DNA from: Nocardia sp. CNY236
Lineage (GTDB): Bacteria > Actinomycetota > Actinomycetes > Mycobacteriales > Mycobacteriaceae
Reading direction: 5' to 3'
Assembly: GCF_000482385.1 (NCBI RefSeq)
Contig: NZ_AXVD01000001.1
Location: forward strand, 310,001-374,000
Length of the DNA: 64,000 nt
Shown here: positions 1-8,745 of the stretch, in pieces
Position numbering within the stretch: position 1 is the stretch's first letter
Layout of the letters: every line of letters begins with the position of its first letter
Made by a program: the position numbers and the translations under genes
The notes under the pieces: model-generated
The model's input: the letters and a program-made list of their open reading frames with translations, nothing else
What the model was told of the DNA's origin: nothing
Databases searched by the model: none

Positions 1-610
1 ACCACAGCACCAGCCCGACGGCAGCGGCCACGGCCAGGAAGCCGATCGCATACGGTTTGAACGCTTCCCAGCCCTCCATACCGAGCACATTCGCCACCCG
101 GCCGCCGATCCAGAACCAGCCGGCCGGGTAGGCCGGCGGTAGGTCGGCGTAGGTCATATCGCGCAGCGCGGCGGAGTCGGTGAGTCGGGTGAGGAATTCG
201 GTACGAAATTCCTGGTCCACCGAGATGCCGAACAGATACAGCTTGGTCGCCGCGAGCGGCATACCGAGCGTTACGGTCACGAAGGTCGAAATCCCCGTCC
301 ACGACAAGAGTTTCGCCACCCAGGGCCATCGGTGTAGCCGCAGCAGTGCGGTCGCCGCAATCAGTAGCACCGCCGCCGCGACCTGACCGACAGTGGTCAT
401 GGCCTTCGTGACGTTCGAGGAGTTGAACGCGGGCCACTGCACTGTGGAAAACGCGACGAGCCCCATGGCTGCCACGACAGCGGCGACAACGGCCGCGAGC
501 ACGGCCTCCCCGAGTCCGGAGACGACCTGCCGCACCAGTAGCGGCGCTCGCCCGGGCACCGGATCGGTCGCCCGCGACGGCACATCCCCGATCGCGGTCG
601 CGGTACTCAC
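1..610 (-). CDS. aftA: AftA-type galactan arabinofuranosyltransferase, N-terminal part
   Basis: This is a partial gene running off the left edge; about 203 codons are visible. It reads from a GTG at 610 with a GGAG ribosome site 7 bases upstream. The N-terminal half has hydrophobic stretches near residues 27-50 and 66-85, followed by the conserved segment YLFGISVDQEFRTEFLTRL and then DLPPAYPAGWFW, as expected for the membrane transferase that puts the first arabinose on galactan using decaprenyl-phospho-arabinose. Its neighbours dprE2 and dprE1 make that donor, and the gene order matches the mycobacterial dprE1-dprE2-aftA cluster. The 163 bases between dprE2 and this gene hold a strong hairpin. 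An ATG at 631 lies in another frame and stops at once. Confidence 0.85.
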   Translation of the reverse strand, partial: MSTATAIGDVPSRATDPVPGRAPLLVRQVVSGLGEAVLAAVVAAVVAAMGLVAFSTVQWPAFNSSNVTKAMTTVGQVAAAVLLIAATALLRLHRWPWVAKLLSWTGISTFVTVTLGMPLAATKLYLFGISVDQEFRTEFLTRLTDSAALRDMTYADLPPAYPAGWFWIGGRVANVLGMEGWEAFKPYAIGFLAVAAAVGLVLW

Positions 611-717
611 GAGATCGCTCCGTGTCGGGTGCTCATCGGACCACGCCGCGGCGGGTGCACGTGGGCTGCTCGCATGGGCCCTCCGGGTTGACTGGTGTCG
701 GCTGCGTCAGACGATAG

Positions 718-750
718 ATGCCCGCGCGACCAGAACGATCGCGCGGGCAT
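718..750 (-). terminator. Perfect hairpin between dprE2 and aftA
   Basis: A 12-bp perfect inverted repeat (ATGCCCGCGCGA / TCGCGCGGGCAT) with a 9-base loop lies 24 bases past the dprE2 stop. There is no T-run, so it may be a weak intrinsic terminator, an attenuator, or a stabiliser of the dprE2 transcript end that separates aftA expression from the dprE genes. Confidence 0.5.
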
Positions 751-774
751 CGGTCTCGATCCCTACTGCCGGTC

Positions 775-1536
775 TCAGAGAGGCAGTTTGCGGAAGATTG
801 TTCGGGGAATGTGCCGCAGCACCATCATCACGTAGCGGAACGCGCCCGGCGCCCAGACCAGCTCTTTGCCCTTCTGGGAGGCCGAAACAGCCAGCGACGC
901 AACGTCTTCCTTGTCGACGGTGAGCGGGGCTTCCTGAATGTGCGCCGACATTCGGGTACGGACCTGGCCGGGGCGAATCACCAGTACCCGCGGGCCGTGG
1001 GGGCGCAGTGCCTCCCCGAGGCCGAGGTAGAAGCCGTCGACACCGGCTTTGGTCGAACCGTAGACGAAGTTCGACCGCCGCACCCGCTCGCCAGCCACCG
1101 AAGACATGGCAATGATCCGGCCGTAGCCTTGAGCCTTCATCTTTTCCCCGACCAGCACACCGACCGATACCGCCGCGGTGTAGTTGATCTCGGCGATCTG
1201 CACCGCTTTGCGCTGATCGCGCCATAGCTGCTCGGCATCGCCGAGCATGCCGAAGGCGACAATGGCGACGTCCACGTCGCCGGCGTCCCAGGCCGCGTCG
1301 ATCACCTTGGGGTGGCCTTCGGGGTCGAGAGCGTCGAAGTCGATGACATCGACGTGCTGTGCGCCTGCGGCCTTCATCTGGGCAACCGCGTCGGACCGCA
1401 ACGGATCGTCGGGCAACGCTGCGAGGATGATGCGTGCGGGCGCCTTTTTCAGGTACTCCGCGCAGATTGCCAGGCCGATCTCCGACGTGCCGCCCAGCAG
1501 CAGAATCGACTGCGGGTTACCAACGGCATTGATCAT
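775..1536 (-). CDS. dprE2: DprE2, decaprenylphosphoryl-2-keto-ribose reductase
   Basis: A 253-residue short-chain dehydrogenase. It reduces decaprenylphosphoryl-2-keto-erythro-pentofuranose to decaprenylphosphoryl-arabinose with NADH, the second half of the DprE1/DprE2 epimerisation. It shows the nucleotide-binding motif [10 protein letters not shown] near the N-terminus, the catalytic Ser in [14 protein letters not shown] and the YGSTKAG Tyr-Lys pair. The ATG at 1536 lies 16 bases after the dprE1 stop, so the two are co-transcribed. The product supplies AftA, encoded just downstream. Confidence 0.95.
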   Translation of the reverse strand: MINAVGNPQSILLLGGTSEIGLAICAEYLKKAPARIILAALPDDPLRSDAVAQMKAAGAQHVDVIDFDALDPEGHPKVIDAAWDAGDVDVAIVAFGMLGDAEQLWRDQRKAVQIAEINYTAAVSVGVLVGEKMKAQGYGRIIAMSSVAGERVRRSNFVYGSTKAGVDGFYLGLGEALRPHGPRVLVIRPGQVRTRMSAHIQEAPLTVDKEDVASLAVSASQKGKELVWAPGAFRYVMMVLRHIPRTIFRKLPL

Positions 1537-1552
1537 TTCGTAGAACCTACTG

Positions 1553-3034
1553 TCACTGAAGTTCCAGCCTTCTCGCCATATCGGACATGAAAACGCCTGT
1601 AGGATCGACATTTCTGCGGACTTTGATCCATTCGTCGATCCGGGGATACATCTGGTGAAACGTCTCCGCGGTGGTCCGGGAGTCCTTCGCGGTATATAGT
1701 CGCCCGCCGAACTCGAGCACTCGCCGATCCAGTTCGCTGACCAGTTCATTGAGACCGGGCTTGATCGGGAAGTCGACGCAGATGTTCCAGCCCGGCATCG
1801 GGAAGCTCAGCGGAGCCTGATTGCCCGGCCCGAACAGCTTGAACACATTCAGCGCAGAATAATGCCCCGATGCCTGGATATCGATGATGATCCGCTTGAA
1901 TTCCTCGACCGCCGCGATCGGCACCACGAACTGATACTGCAGGAAACCGTTGGAGCCGTAGCCGCGGTTCCACTCCGCGATCATGTCCAACGGGTGATAG
2001 AACTGCGTCAGATTCTGCACTTTGCCGGTATAGGTTCCGCCCATCCGGTAATAGGCTTCGCCGACCGACATCAGCGTCAGCTTGTTCATCGTCCAGTTCG
2101 GAAAGATATCGGGAACGGTCATCAGCTGCGGAGCGTCGAACTTCAGCGGCTTGCGCTGCAGTCGTTTGGGAAGTTCGTCGACCGTCGCCAGCCTTCCGCG
2201 GGTGATCGTGGCCCGGCCGAGCTTCGGTGGAGGGTTGATCACGTCGAACCACGCGCTCGAATAGGTGTAGTTCGCTTCGCTGCCGTCGCTGTGCGCGGCG
2301 ATCGTCTCATCGAGGGTCGTGGTCTTGACACCGTCGTTGAGAAAATAGGCGGTCTCGGTCGGCGTCATCTCGATGGTCGCGCGCAGGATGATGCCGGTGA
2401 GCCCATTGCCGCCGACGGTCGCCCAGAACAGCTTGGTATTGCGCTTGGGCGTCAGGTGCATGATCTGCCCGTCGGCGGTGAGCAACTCCATCGAGCGCAC
2501 ATGGTTGCCGAAGCTGCCTTCGCTGTGATGGTTCTTGCCGTGGATATCGGAGGCGATGGCGCCTCCGATGGTCACTTGGCGGGTACCGGGCAGCACGGGG
2601 ACCCAGAGACCGAACGGCAGCGCGGCCCGCATGAGCTGGTCCAGGCTGACCCCGCCGTCCACGTCCACGAGCCGGGAGTCGCGGTCGATGCGATGGATGG
2701 CGTTCAGTGCGGTCATGTCGATGACCAGGCCGCCCGCGTTCTGGGCGTGGTCACCATAGGATCGGCCCAGGCCGCGCGCGATCACGCCGCGACGTAGGTG
2801 GGCGGGCTTGCTGTCGTTGTCCTCGGCGACCATGGCAACAGCCTTGGCGATCAGCTCGGGATCGCTGGTCGAGAGCACTTCGGAAGAGGTAGGTGCGGTG
2901 CGACCCCACCCGGTCAACGTGCGGGTGCGGGTGGGGAGTGCAAACGCATTCCCCGTGGCCGGGTCCTCGGTCGTGACGCCGGTCCGGTTGTCGTTCCCGG
3001 TTGTCGTGGTGGCGGTCGGAGCTTTCGTGGACAT
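1553..3034 (-). CDS. dprE1: DprE1, decaprenylphosphoryl-ribose 2'-oxidase
   Basis: This FAD-dependent oxidase of the VAO/FAD-binding-4 family (about 493 residues) acts on decaprenylphosphoryl-ribose in the essential arabinan-donor pathway. The FAD segment [17 protein letters not shown], then [11 protein letters not shown] and [16 protein letters not shown], are all present. The Cys in [12 protein letters not shown] lies 74 residues from the C-terminus, as Cys387 does in the M. tuberculosis enzyme, so the residue attacked by benzothiazinones is kept. The N-terminus is Thr/Asn rich and about 30 residues longer than the mycobacterial protein. The start is uncertain: in-frame ATGs at 3040 and upstream are possible, and none has a clear ribosome site. 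Confidence 0.95.
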   Translation of the reverse strand: MSTKAPTATTTTGNDNRTGVTTEDPATGNAFALPTRTRTLTGWGRTAPTSSEVLSTSDPELIAKAVAMVAEDNDSKPAHLRRGVIARGLGRSYGDHAQNAGGLVIDMTALNAIHRIDRDSRLVDVDGGVSLDQLMRAALPFGLWVPVLPGTRQVTIGGAIASDIHGKNHHSEGSFGNHVRSMELLTADGQIMHLTPKRNTKLFWATVGGNGLTGIILRATIEMTPTETAYFLNDGVKTTTLDETIAAHSDGSEANYTYSSAWFDVINPPPKLGRATITRGRLATVDELPKRLQRKPLKFDAPQLMTVPDIFPNWTMNKLTLMSVGEAYYRMGGTYTGKVQNLTQFYHPLDMIAEWNRGYGSNGFLQYQFVVPIAAVEEFKRIIIDIQASGHYSALNVFKLFGPGNQAPLSFPMPGWNICVDFPIKPGLNELVSELDRRVLEFGGRLYTAKDSRTTAETFHQMYPRIDEWIKVRRNVDPTGVFMSDMARRLELQ

Positions 3035-3157
3035 CGGCATAGAGGCTACAGGCATGACGCCGAATTCGGCTGTGGTCATTGTGCCCATTCGGTCGGGACA
3101 ACCGTCGGTGCGGAACCGAATCGGTGTCCGGGCCGCCACGCGGTTACGCTCGTCGGC

Positions 3158-3610
3158 GTGCAAGCCGAACCGCACCTGCCGCTGCCGGTCGAGTTGCCGC
3201 TGGTCGACGAGCCCGGCGGCACCGATGTCGGCCTCAAGACACAGATCGTCCGGTTCACTCTCACCGGCGGATTCTCGGCGATCGTCGACTACGGGCTCTA
3301 CAGCCTGTTGCTCGGCGTGGTCGGCCTCCCGGTCGGTGTCGCCAAATCGATCGGCTTCGTGGCGGGCACCACAACCGCCTACCTGATCAACCGCCGCTGG
3401 ACCTTCCAGGCCCCACCCAGCCGAGTTCGCTTCCTCGCGGTGGTCGCGCTCTATCTGGTCACCTTCGCGGTGCAGGTCGGCATCAACCAGGTGCTGTACC
3501 ACACCTTCGACGAGTCGTGGTGGCGCCAGCCACTGGCCTTCGTGGTTGCCCAGGGCACGGCAACGGTGATCAACTTCGTCGTCCAGCGCACGGTGATCTT
3601 CAGGCTCTGA
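3158..3610 (+). CDS. GtrA-family membrane protein
   Basis: A 150-residue four-helix membrane protein of the GtrA/DPMS family. The core starts at [19 protein letters not shown] and ends with [22 protein letters not shown] in the middle is the family signature. The mycobacterial relative next to dprE1 has been proposed as a decaprenyl-phosphoryl-arabinose translocase or as an anchor for AftA. Here the gene is divergent from dprE1 with about 120 bases between the starts, rather than co-directional. The GTG at 3158 gives a short hydrophilic leader of about 27 residues. It converges on the molybdopterin oxidoreductase with a 9-base gap. Confidence 0.85.
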   Translation: MQAEPHLPLPVELPLVDEPGGTDVGLKTQIVRFTLTGGFSAIVDYGLYSLLLGVVGLPVGVAKSIGFVAGTTTAYLINRRWTFQAPPSRVRFLAVVALYLVTFAVQVGINQVLYHTFDESWWRQPLAFVVAQGTATVINFVVQRTVIFRL

Positions 3611-3619
3611 GGCAGGCGC

Positions 3620-5806
3620 TCATGCCGGGACCAGCGTGATCGGGACACCATTGAACACCGCGTTGCCGGATGGCACGTCGAGCACCGAATCATCGGTCAG
3701 CACATTGGCATTGACGCCGGCATGGGCACGGGCCACCGTGTGCGTCAGCTGGGAATGACCCCATCCGTGCGGGAGACTCACGACTCCGGGCATGATCGTC
3801 TCGGTTGGTTCCAGCGCTACGGTCAGCGTCCCGGCCGCGGACTTGACCACAGCCCGGTCACCGAGTCCCAGCCGCGCCACATCGGCGGGATTGATCTGCA
3901 GGGTGCAGCGGTTGGACCCACCCATCAGCGGCTCGATATTGTGCATCCAGCTGTTGTTGGACCGTAGTTGCCGTCGCCCGATCAACACCATCTCCGGCGC
4001 CACTGTGGTGAGTTGGCTACGCAACCGCGACACATCGTCGAGGAGCTGCTGCGGCGCCAGGTCCACCCGCGCGCTCGTGGTCAGCAGCACGTCGGGCAGG
4101 CGCGGCTGTAGGGGGCCGAGGTCGATGCCGTGCGGATTGTCCAGCAGCGTGCGCAGATTGAGCGTGCCGCCGTTCCAGTCACCGTAGGGTCCGATCCGCA
4201 GCATGAGGTCGATGCGCTGCTCGGTGGTGTCCTCACCGAGGAGTTCGTCACGCCGATCGGCGAGCTGCATCTTCTGCAGTAGTCCCATGATGACGAGTTC
4301 GTCCGCGGCGGCCATCGGGTCCGCGCCGTCGGCGGCGCTGTGCGGGGCGCCGGTCAGTGCCGCGGCCAGGCGAGCCACGACGGCCGCCTCCGAGGGCCGA
4401 TCCCCCAGCGGCACGAGTGGACGAGAATAGCGGGCGTAGTTGCGTACGGCGAACCGCAGCAGCGCGAAATCGTAGTGCGGTGACTGCGTCGGTCGCGGCG
4501 GCGGCAGGATCACATCGGCGTGCCTGGTCGTTTCGTTTACATAGCGGTCCACGCTCACCATGAAGTCGAGTTGGGCGAGCGCGGTGTCCAGGCGGGCGCC
4601 GCTGGGTGCGGACAGCACCGGGTTCCCGGCAACGGTCACCAGCGCACGAATCCGGCCCTCCCCCGGTGTGAGGATCTCATCGGCCAATGTTGCCACCGGC
4701 AGTTCGCCCATGGCCTCCGGCAATGCACGCACCCGGCTGGTCCACCGCCCGGTGCGGAATGGTTTCGTACGCACGATCCCGAGCGCGGCCGCGGTGGCGA
4801 ACATGGCCCCACCAGGTGAATCGAGGTTGCCGGTCAATGCGTTGATCGCATCGACGAGCCATTGCGTGATCGTGCCGAATTCTGCTGTGCAGGTGCCGAT
4901 TCTGGCATAGACTGCCGCGGTCGGCGCGGCGGCCAGTTCTCGAGCCAGCCGCTCGATCGTCGATGCGGGTATTCCGGTGCGCGCCGCCACCGTCGGCGGA
5001 TCGAAGGGCGCTGCGGCCGCACGCAATTCGTCCAGGCCGGTCGCCTCGATGCGCAGATCGAGCAGGTGCTCGGCGAATAGCGTGTGCACGATGCCGAACA
5101 GCAGATACGCATCGCTACCTGGCTGGATGAACAGGTGCTCGTCGGCGATCTTCGCGGTGCGCGTCACTCGTGGATCGACCACGACCAATCGGCCGCCTCT
5201 GCGCCGCAGCGCCTTCAGCCTGCCCGGGAAATTCGGTGCAGTGCACAGCGAGCCATTGGATTCCAGCGGGTTCGCTCCGAGCATCAACAGATAGTCGGTG
5301 CGGTCCAGGTCGGGAACGGGCACGGCCATCGGGTCGCCGAACATCAACCCACTGGCCACCTGCTTGGGCATTTGGTCGGCGGTGGTGGCCGAAAAGATGT
5401 TCTTCGTGCCCAGTGCCCGCAGCAACATCGGCACGTAGAGCATGCCCGCCACGGTGTGTGCGTTCGGATTGCCCAGATAGGCCCCGGCGGATTGTTTCCC
5501 GTATTCGGCGACGACAGCCGGAAACTGCTCCGCGATGTAGTCGAAGGCATCGTCCCAGGACACTCTGCGCCAGGTGTCGGTCGCGCGGTCACGGACCAAC
5601 GGTTCGGTCACCCGGTCCGGGTCTTCGTCGAGCTGTCCGAAGCTGGCCCCTTTGGGGCACAGGAAACCATTGCTGAACGGATCGTTCTGATCGCCGCGAA
5701 CCGCGACCACGTGGTCGTCGGCATCCAGAGTGAGCTCAAGTCCGCAGACTGCCTCGCAGAGCGGGCAGGTTCGCAGGTGAGTGCGGGATTGTGTGATCGG
5801 GGCCAT
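3620..5806 (-). CDS. Molybdopterin-dependent oxidoreductase with one 4Fe-4S cluster
   Basis: A 728-residue enzyme of the DMSO-reductase superfamily. The N-terminus carries Cys14-x2-Cys17-x3-Cys21-x28-Cys50 for one [4Fe-4S] cluster, followed by the molybdopterin-binding body (LMLGANPLESNGS, then VVVDPRVTRTAKIAD) and the C-terminal cap domain (PHGWGHSQLTH). No twin-arginine signal precedes the Cys motif, so a cytoplasmic location is expected. No partner electron-transfer subunit is encoded nearby. The substrate cannot be read from sequence; mycobacterial relatives are annotated only as formate-dehydrogenase/BisC-like. The ATG at 5806 is the first start upstream of the cluster motif. Confidence 0.85.
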   Translation of the reverse strand: MAPITQSRTHLRTCPLCEAVCGLELTLDADDHVVAVRGDQNDPFSNGFLCPKGASFGQLDEDPDRVTEPLVRDRATDTWRRVSWDDAFDYIAEQFPAVVAEYGKQSAGAYLGNPNAHTVAGMLYVPMLLRALGTKNIFSATTADQMPKQVASGLMFGDPMAVPVPDLDRTDYLLMLGANPLESNGSLCTAPNFPGRLKALRRRGGRLVVVDPRVTRTAKIADEHLFIQPGSDAYLLFGIVHTLFAEHLLDLRIEATGLDELRAAAAPFDPPTVAARTGIPASTIERLARELAAAPTAAVYARIGTCTAEFGTITQWLVDAINALTGNLDSPGGAMFATAAALGIVRTKPFRTGRWTSRVRALPEAMGELPVATLADEILTPGEGRIRALVTVAGNPVLSAPSGARLDTALAQLDFMVSVDRYVNETTRHADVILPPPRPTQSPHYDFALLRFAVRNYARYSRPLVPLGDRPSEAAVVARLAAALTGAPHSAADGADPMAAADELVIMGLLQKMQLADRRDELLGEDTTEQRIDLMLRIGPYGDWNGGTLNLRTLLDNPHGIDLGPLQPRLPDVLLTTSARVDLAPQQLLDDVSRLRSQLTTVAPEMVLIGRRQLRSNNSWMHNIEPLMGGSNRCTLQINPADVARLGLGDRAVVKSAAGTLTVALEPTETIMPGVVSLPHGWGHSQLTHTVARAHAGVNANVLTDDSVLDVPSGNAVFNGVPITLVPA

Positions 5807-5963
5807 AACCCATTCTGGCGTCCGGCGGTGGAACTGAAAAGACAACCCGCCGTGATCCGACCATCGGGGGTGATCGGTCTGTGTCCGGACCGGCGACGCC
5901 GGAGGGGCGCCCACGCCCCTCGTCGGCCCGGCCGGCGGGGCCGGACCCCAACGGAGGCTGCGG

Positions 5964-6479
5964 TCAGCAGGCGATTGTCAGCTTCGTGCGATGTGCGGCA
6001 GAGCGTACGGCTGCCGAAATCGCCACGACCGGCGGCACCCAGCGAGCCTCGGCGGGCGAGATGCCCCACGCAGCCGAACCGGCCGACAGGTATGTGGGGG
6101 GCAGCGGAATGCCCGCGCCCTCGGTGTACACGGTGGCGCCTGCCTCGCGCAGGGCCTGCAGCGCCATCGCCGCTTTGCGGGTGCCGGTGACCAAGTGGAT
6201 CTCGCGGCGCGCTGCGCCCGGTATCTCGATCACCGGGCCGGACAGATCGTTCGCGTGCAGGAACCGGCGCACCTCGCCGGCTAGTTCGCCGGTGACCTCG
6301 ATACCGGACACGCCGTCATCGGTGATCAGGCTGAGACCGTTGGCCGTTTCGGCGACCGTCCATCCGCGCTGGGCATAGTCCCGCGCGGCGGCGGTCATGT
6401 CGGCCGCCGGGACGGAAGTCGGAAACGTGGTGCGCACTGTGTTCTCCATTCCCCGAAGATCCTTGGATCCTGCATTCAT
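5964..6479 (-). CDS. Hypothetical protein, possible primase-polymerase-like fold
   Basis: A protein of about 171 residues that I do not recognise with certainty. The order AARDYAQRGWTV, then SGIEVTGELAGEVRRFL, then REIHLVTGTRKAAMALQALREAG recalls short actinobacterial proteins annotated as bifunctional DNA primase/polymerase N-terminal-like, but no catalytic motif can be named. It stands alone between the molybdoenzyme and a divergent membrane protein. The start is uncertain: ATGs at 6554, 6479 and 6449 are all in frame and none has a strong ribosome site. The region after about residue 140 is low in recognisable features. Confidence 0.55.
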   Translation of the reverse strand: MNAGSKDLRGMENTVRTTFPTSVPAADMTAAARDYAQRGWTVAETANGLSLITDDGVSGIEVTGELAGEVRRFLHANDLSGPVIEIPGAARREIHLVTGTRKAAMALQALREAGATVYTEGAGIPLPPTYLSAGSAAWGISPAEARWVPPVVAISAAVRSAAHRTKLTIAC

Positions 6480-6644
6480 GGTCGTATCGCCGGGGGGCTC
6501 GGCGAGCGTTACGCATTCGCCGTACCAATCTTCGAACTGTTGCCTACATCTCACTTTTCGGCCCCGGGTGCTCGTGGGACAACCACCCGTTGTCCGCAGG
6601 CTTCCAGGTAGAAGCGAATGGTGCGAGCAGGGAGGATTCCCGGC

Positions 6645-7121
6645 ATGAGCGATGAATCCAACGGCGCGGGCGCTTCGACCTCTGATGGGCCGGCGGATAC
6701 GAAGGGCGGTCAGACGCGTACGTGGTGGATCGCCGCCGTGGCGGACGCCTTGCTGGATGTGCAGTTCCGTCGTCCGGTCACGCGTACGTTGTTGCCGTTG
6801 GCCTACATACTCGGCCTCGTATTCGCCTGCGTCGCGCCGATCGTGTCGACCGTTTCGATGTGGCGTGTGTCGGTCCCGCTCGGCGTGCTCGCCGCCCTAC
6901 TCGCGGTGCCCCTCGGTGTGTGCATTGCCGCGGTGGTTCGTCTGACGCTCGAGTTTCTGGTGAACGTCTCGCGGCTGGCGAATCGGGTACAGCACATCAG
7001 CGAGCTGGCAGATGATTTGTTTCAAGCGCTGTCGGATGTTGCCGAACCGGTCAACCAGCTCTCCGAAGACGTTCGGGCGGTACAATTCTGGCGCTTCCGT
7101 AGAGGGAACTCACGCAGGTAG
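6645..7121 (+). CDS. DUF4282-type membrane protein
   Basis: A 158-residue protein with a hydrophilic N-terminus of about 30 residues, then two membrane helices (about residues 48-68 and 75-97), then a soluble tail with heptad-like leucines. The layout and the segment LLDVQFRRPVTRTLLPLAY fit the DUF4282 family, which has no assigned function. The ATG at 6645 has GGGAGG about 10 bases upstream, better than the ATG at 6618. It is monocistronic; the next gene starts about 200 bases on. Confidence 0.7.
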   Translation: MSDESNGAGASTSDGPADTKGGQTRTWWIAAVADALLDVQFRRPVTRTLLPLAYILGLVFACVAPIVSTVSMWRVSVPLGVLAALLAVPLGVCIAAVVRLTLEFLVNVSRLANRVQHISELADDLFQALSDVAEPVNQLSEDVRAVQFWRFRRGNSRR

Positions 7122-7324
7122 GGAACGAAAACCCATCGTGTCGTCGCAATCTGGCATGTAGGCGACAGTGGCATCACTGAGCCGTGCGTAGTTGCCGGCG
7201 TCGGTTTCGCTGTGAACAATGCTGTTCGGACGCCCGAAATATACATCGTGGTGTCCGAAACAGGCTGGCCGTATCGCCGACTGGACGCAGTCGGCCCGGC
7301 CGGGTATGGCAATGAGGGGGAAGC

Positions 7325-8200
7325 ATGGCTTTACCGCAAGGAACGACCGGATCGACCATGCCGCGGCGGCAGCTCGGCCGGTGGTTGCGTGATCTTCGTA
7401 ACCGGGCCGAGATGACGACGCGGGTGGCTGCGCGGAAACTGGAGTGGTCGGAGGCGAAGATCTGGCGAATCGAGACCGGTCAGACTTCGCTGCGCACTCT
7501 CGATGTCGAGGCGATGTGCAAGATCTACGGTGCGCCGAAGGATCTGTTCGAACCGCTCGCGGCGTTGGCGCGCGACACCAAGGCCAAGGGGTGGTGGACC
7601 ACCTACAGCGATGTGATTCCGGAGGGATTCGACGTCTATATCGGACTGGAGGAGGCGGCCAACCGGCTGTCCGGCTACGAGAACGAACTCGTGCCCGATC
7701 TCCTACGGACCGAGAGCTATGCCCGCGTGGTGCTCGCCGAGATGAATCCGAAGCTCTCCGAGGCCGAGGTGGAGCGCAGCGTCCGGCTGGGGCAGGCCAG
7801 ACAGTCTCGCGTCACGCGGGCCGATGTGCCGCTGCAGGTGGACCTGCTAATCAGTGAGGCAGCGTTGCGGCGGTGTATCGGAGCCCCGGCGGTGGCCGCC
7901 GAGCAGCTCGACCACCTGCACCGCATGTGTCAGCTACCGAACGTTCGTATTCGGTTGTTGCCCACCGATTGCGGCTACCACGACGGCATGAGTTCGGGTC
8001 GTTTCGTGCTGCTGGAGTTCCCCACGGTGTACTCCGGCACGCTGCCCGAACCCCCGGTCGTGTACCTGGAGTCGTTCACCGGTCCGATCTACCTGGACAA
8101 AGACAATGACGTCGCGCGCTTCCGCGCAGCGTTGGACAATATCGAAGCGGCCGCCGTCGACGCACGCGCCGGCATCGAGGACGCGCGTCGAGCGCTCTGA
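7325..8200 (+). CDS. XRE-type HTH regulator with DUF5753 domain
   Basis: A 291-residue regulator. An N-terminal helix-turn-helix (about residues 16-70: LGRWLRDLRNRAEMTTR, then EWSEAKIWRIETGQTS) is followed by a DUF5753 domain (QVDLLISEAALRR, then RIRLLPTDCGYHDGM). Such actinobacterial proteins often pair with a small DUF397 protein, but none is visible on either side here. The start is an ATG preceded by GAGGGGGA. A second member of this family lies in the island at 27.1 kb. The target genes are unknown. Confidence 0.85.
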   Translation: MALPQGTTGSTMPRRQLGRWLRDLRNRAEMTTRVAARKLEWSEAKIWRIETGQTSLRTLDVEAMCKIYGAPKDLFEPLAALARDTKAKGWWTTYSDVIPEGFDVYIGLEEAANRLSGYENELVPDLLRTESYARVVLAEMNPKLSEAEVERSVRLGQARQSRVTRADVPLQVDLLISEAALRRCIGAPAVAAEQLDHLHRMCQLPNVRIRLLPTDCGYHDGMSSGRFVLLEFPTVYSGTLPEPPVVYLESFTGPIYLDKDNDVARFRAALDNIEAAAVDARAGIEDARRAL

Positions 8201-8230
8201 GTCGATGTGCACGAGGCCGCGAGGTGTGAG

Positions 8231-8659
8231 TCAGCAATACGGCTGACTCGGTAGCTCCCAGGTATCGCTGAGGATTGCTCGGTGGGTCGGCTGGGCCTGG
8301 GCGTGGACCTCGCGGCCTCTATCGGTGGCGCATACCGTGATGGCGCGGCGGTCTTCGGGGCACATGATTCGCCGCACCAAACCGTCGCGCTCGAGCCGCG
8401 CTACCGCCCGTGACAAGGCGCTTTGGCTCAGATGGATGTCCGCGGCCAGTTCGCTCATGCGGTAGTCGTCACAGTCCGCGTCCATCAGCCGATCCAGTGT
8501 TTCGAATTCGCTGAGCCCGATCTGGTGCTGCTCCTGCAGCGCTTTCTCCAACGCAGAACTCACCACGGCGTGCCGATCGAGCAAGGCGCGCCATTCTCCG
8601 ACCAGTCTGCCGGGTTCAGCGCTGCGTTGCGCGGGGTACTCGGCGGACTGCTTCGGCAT
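8231..8659 (-). CDS. MarR-family regulator of the divergent efflux pump
   Basis: A 142-residue winged-helix regulator of the MarR family: GLSEFETLDRL, then the recognition region MSELAADIHLSQSALSRAV and the wing DGLVRRIMCPEDRRA. It is divergent from the DHA2 pump that starts 86 bases away, and a palindrome lies between the two (8701-8718). This is the usual layout for an autoregulated repressor that releases its pump gene when a lipophilic ligand binds. The ligand is unknown. The C-terminus has a lone Cys as its last residue. Confidence 0.85.
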   Translation of the reverse strand: MPKQSAEYPAQRSAEPGRLVGEWRALLDRHAVVSSALEKALQEQHQIGLSEFETLDRLMDADCDDYRMSELAADIHLSQSALSRAVARLERDGLVRRIMCPEDRRAITVCATDRGREVHAQAQPTHRAILSDTWELPSQPYC

Positions 8660-8700
8660 GGCCTCATCCTAGCGACCGCCCAACTCTCATGCCAACACAT

Positions 8701-8718
8701 TTAATGCAGTTGCATTTA
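8701..8718. promoter_or_regulatory. Palindromic operator between marR and MFS pump
   Basis: The core AATGCA-GT-TGCATT (8703-8716) is a perfect 6+6 palindrome, extended on each side with one mismatch. CATTTAATG occurs twice here (8698-8706 and 8712-8720), and GCATG-type half sites recur up to the pump ATG at 8746. The size and site suit a MarR dimer controlling both divergent genes. Confidence 0.6.
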
Positions 8719-8745
8719 ATGCCAGCGCATGTAATTGTCATTCGC

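Noticed and set aside
7022..7312. Minus-strand frame considered as a DUF397 partner for the HTH-DUF5753 regulator
   Set aside because: It lacks the DUF397 Trp/Ser-Arg core and Asp-Ser-Lys motif, overlaps the DUF4282 gene, and lies on the wrong strand.
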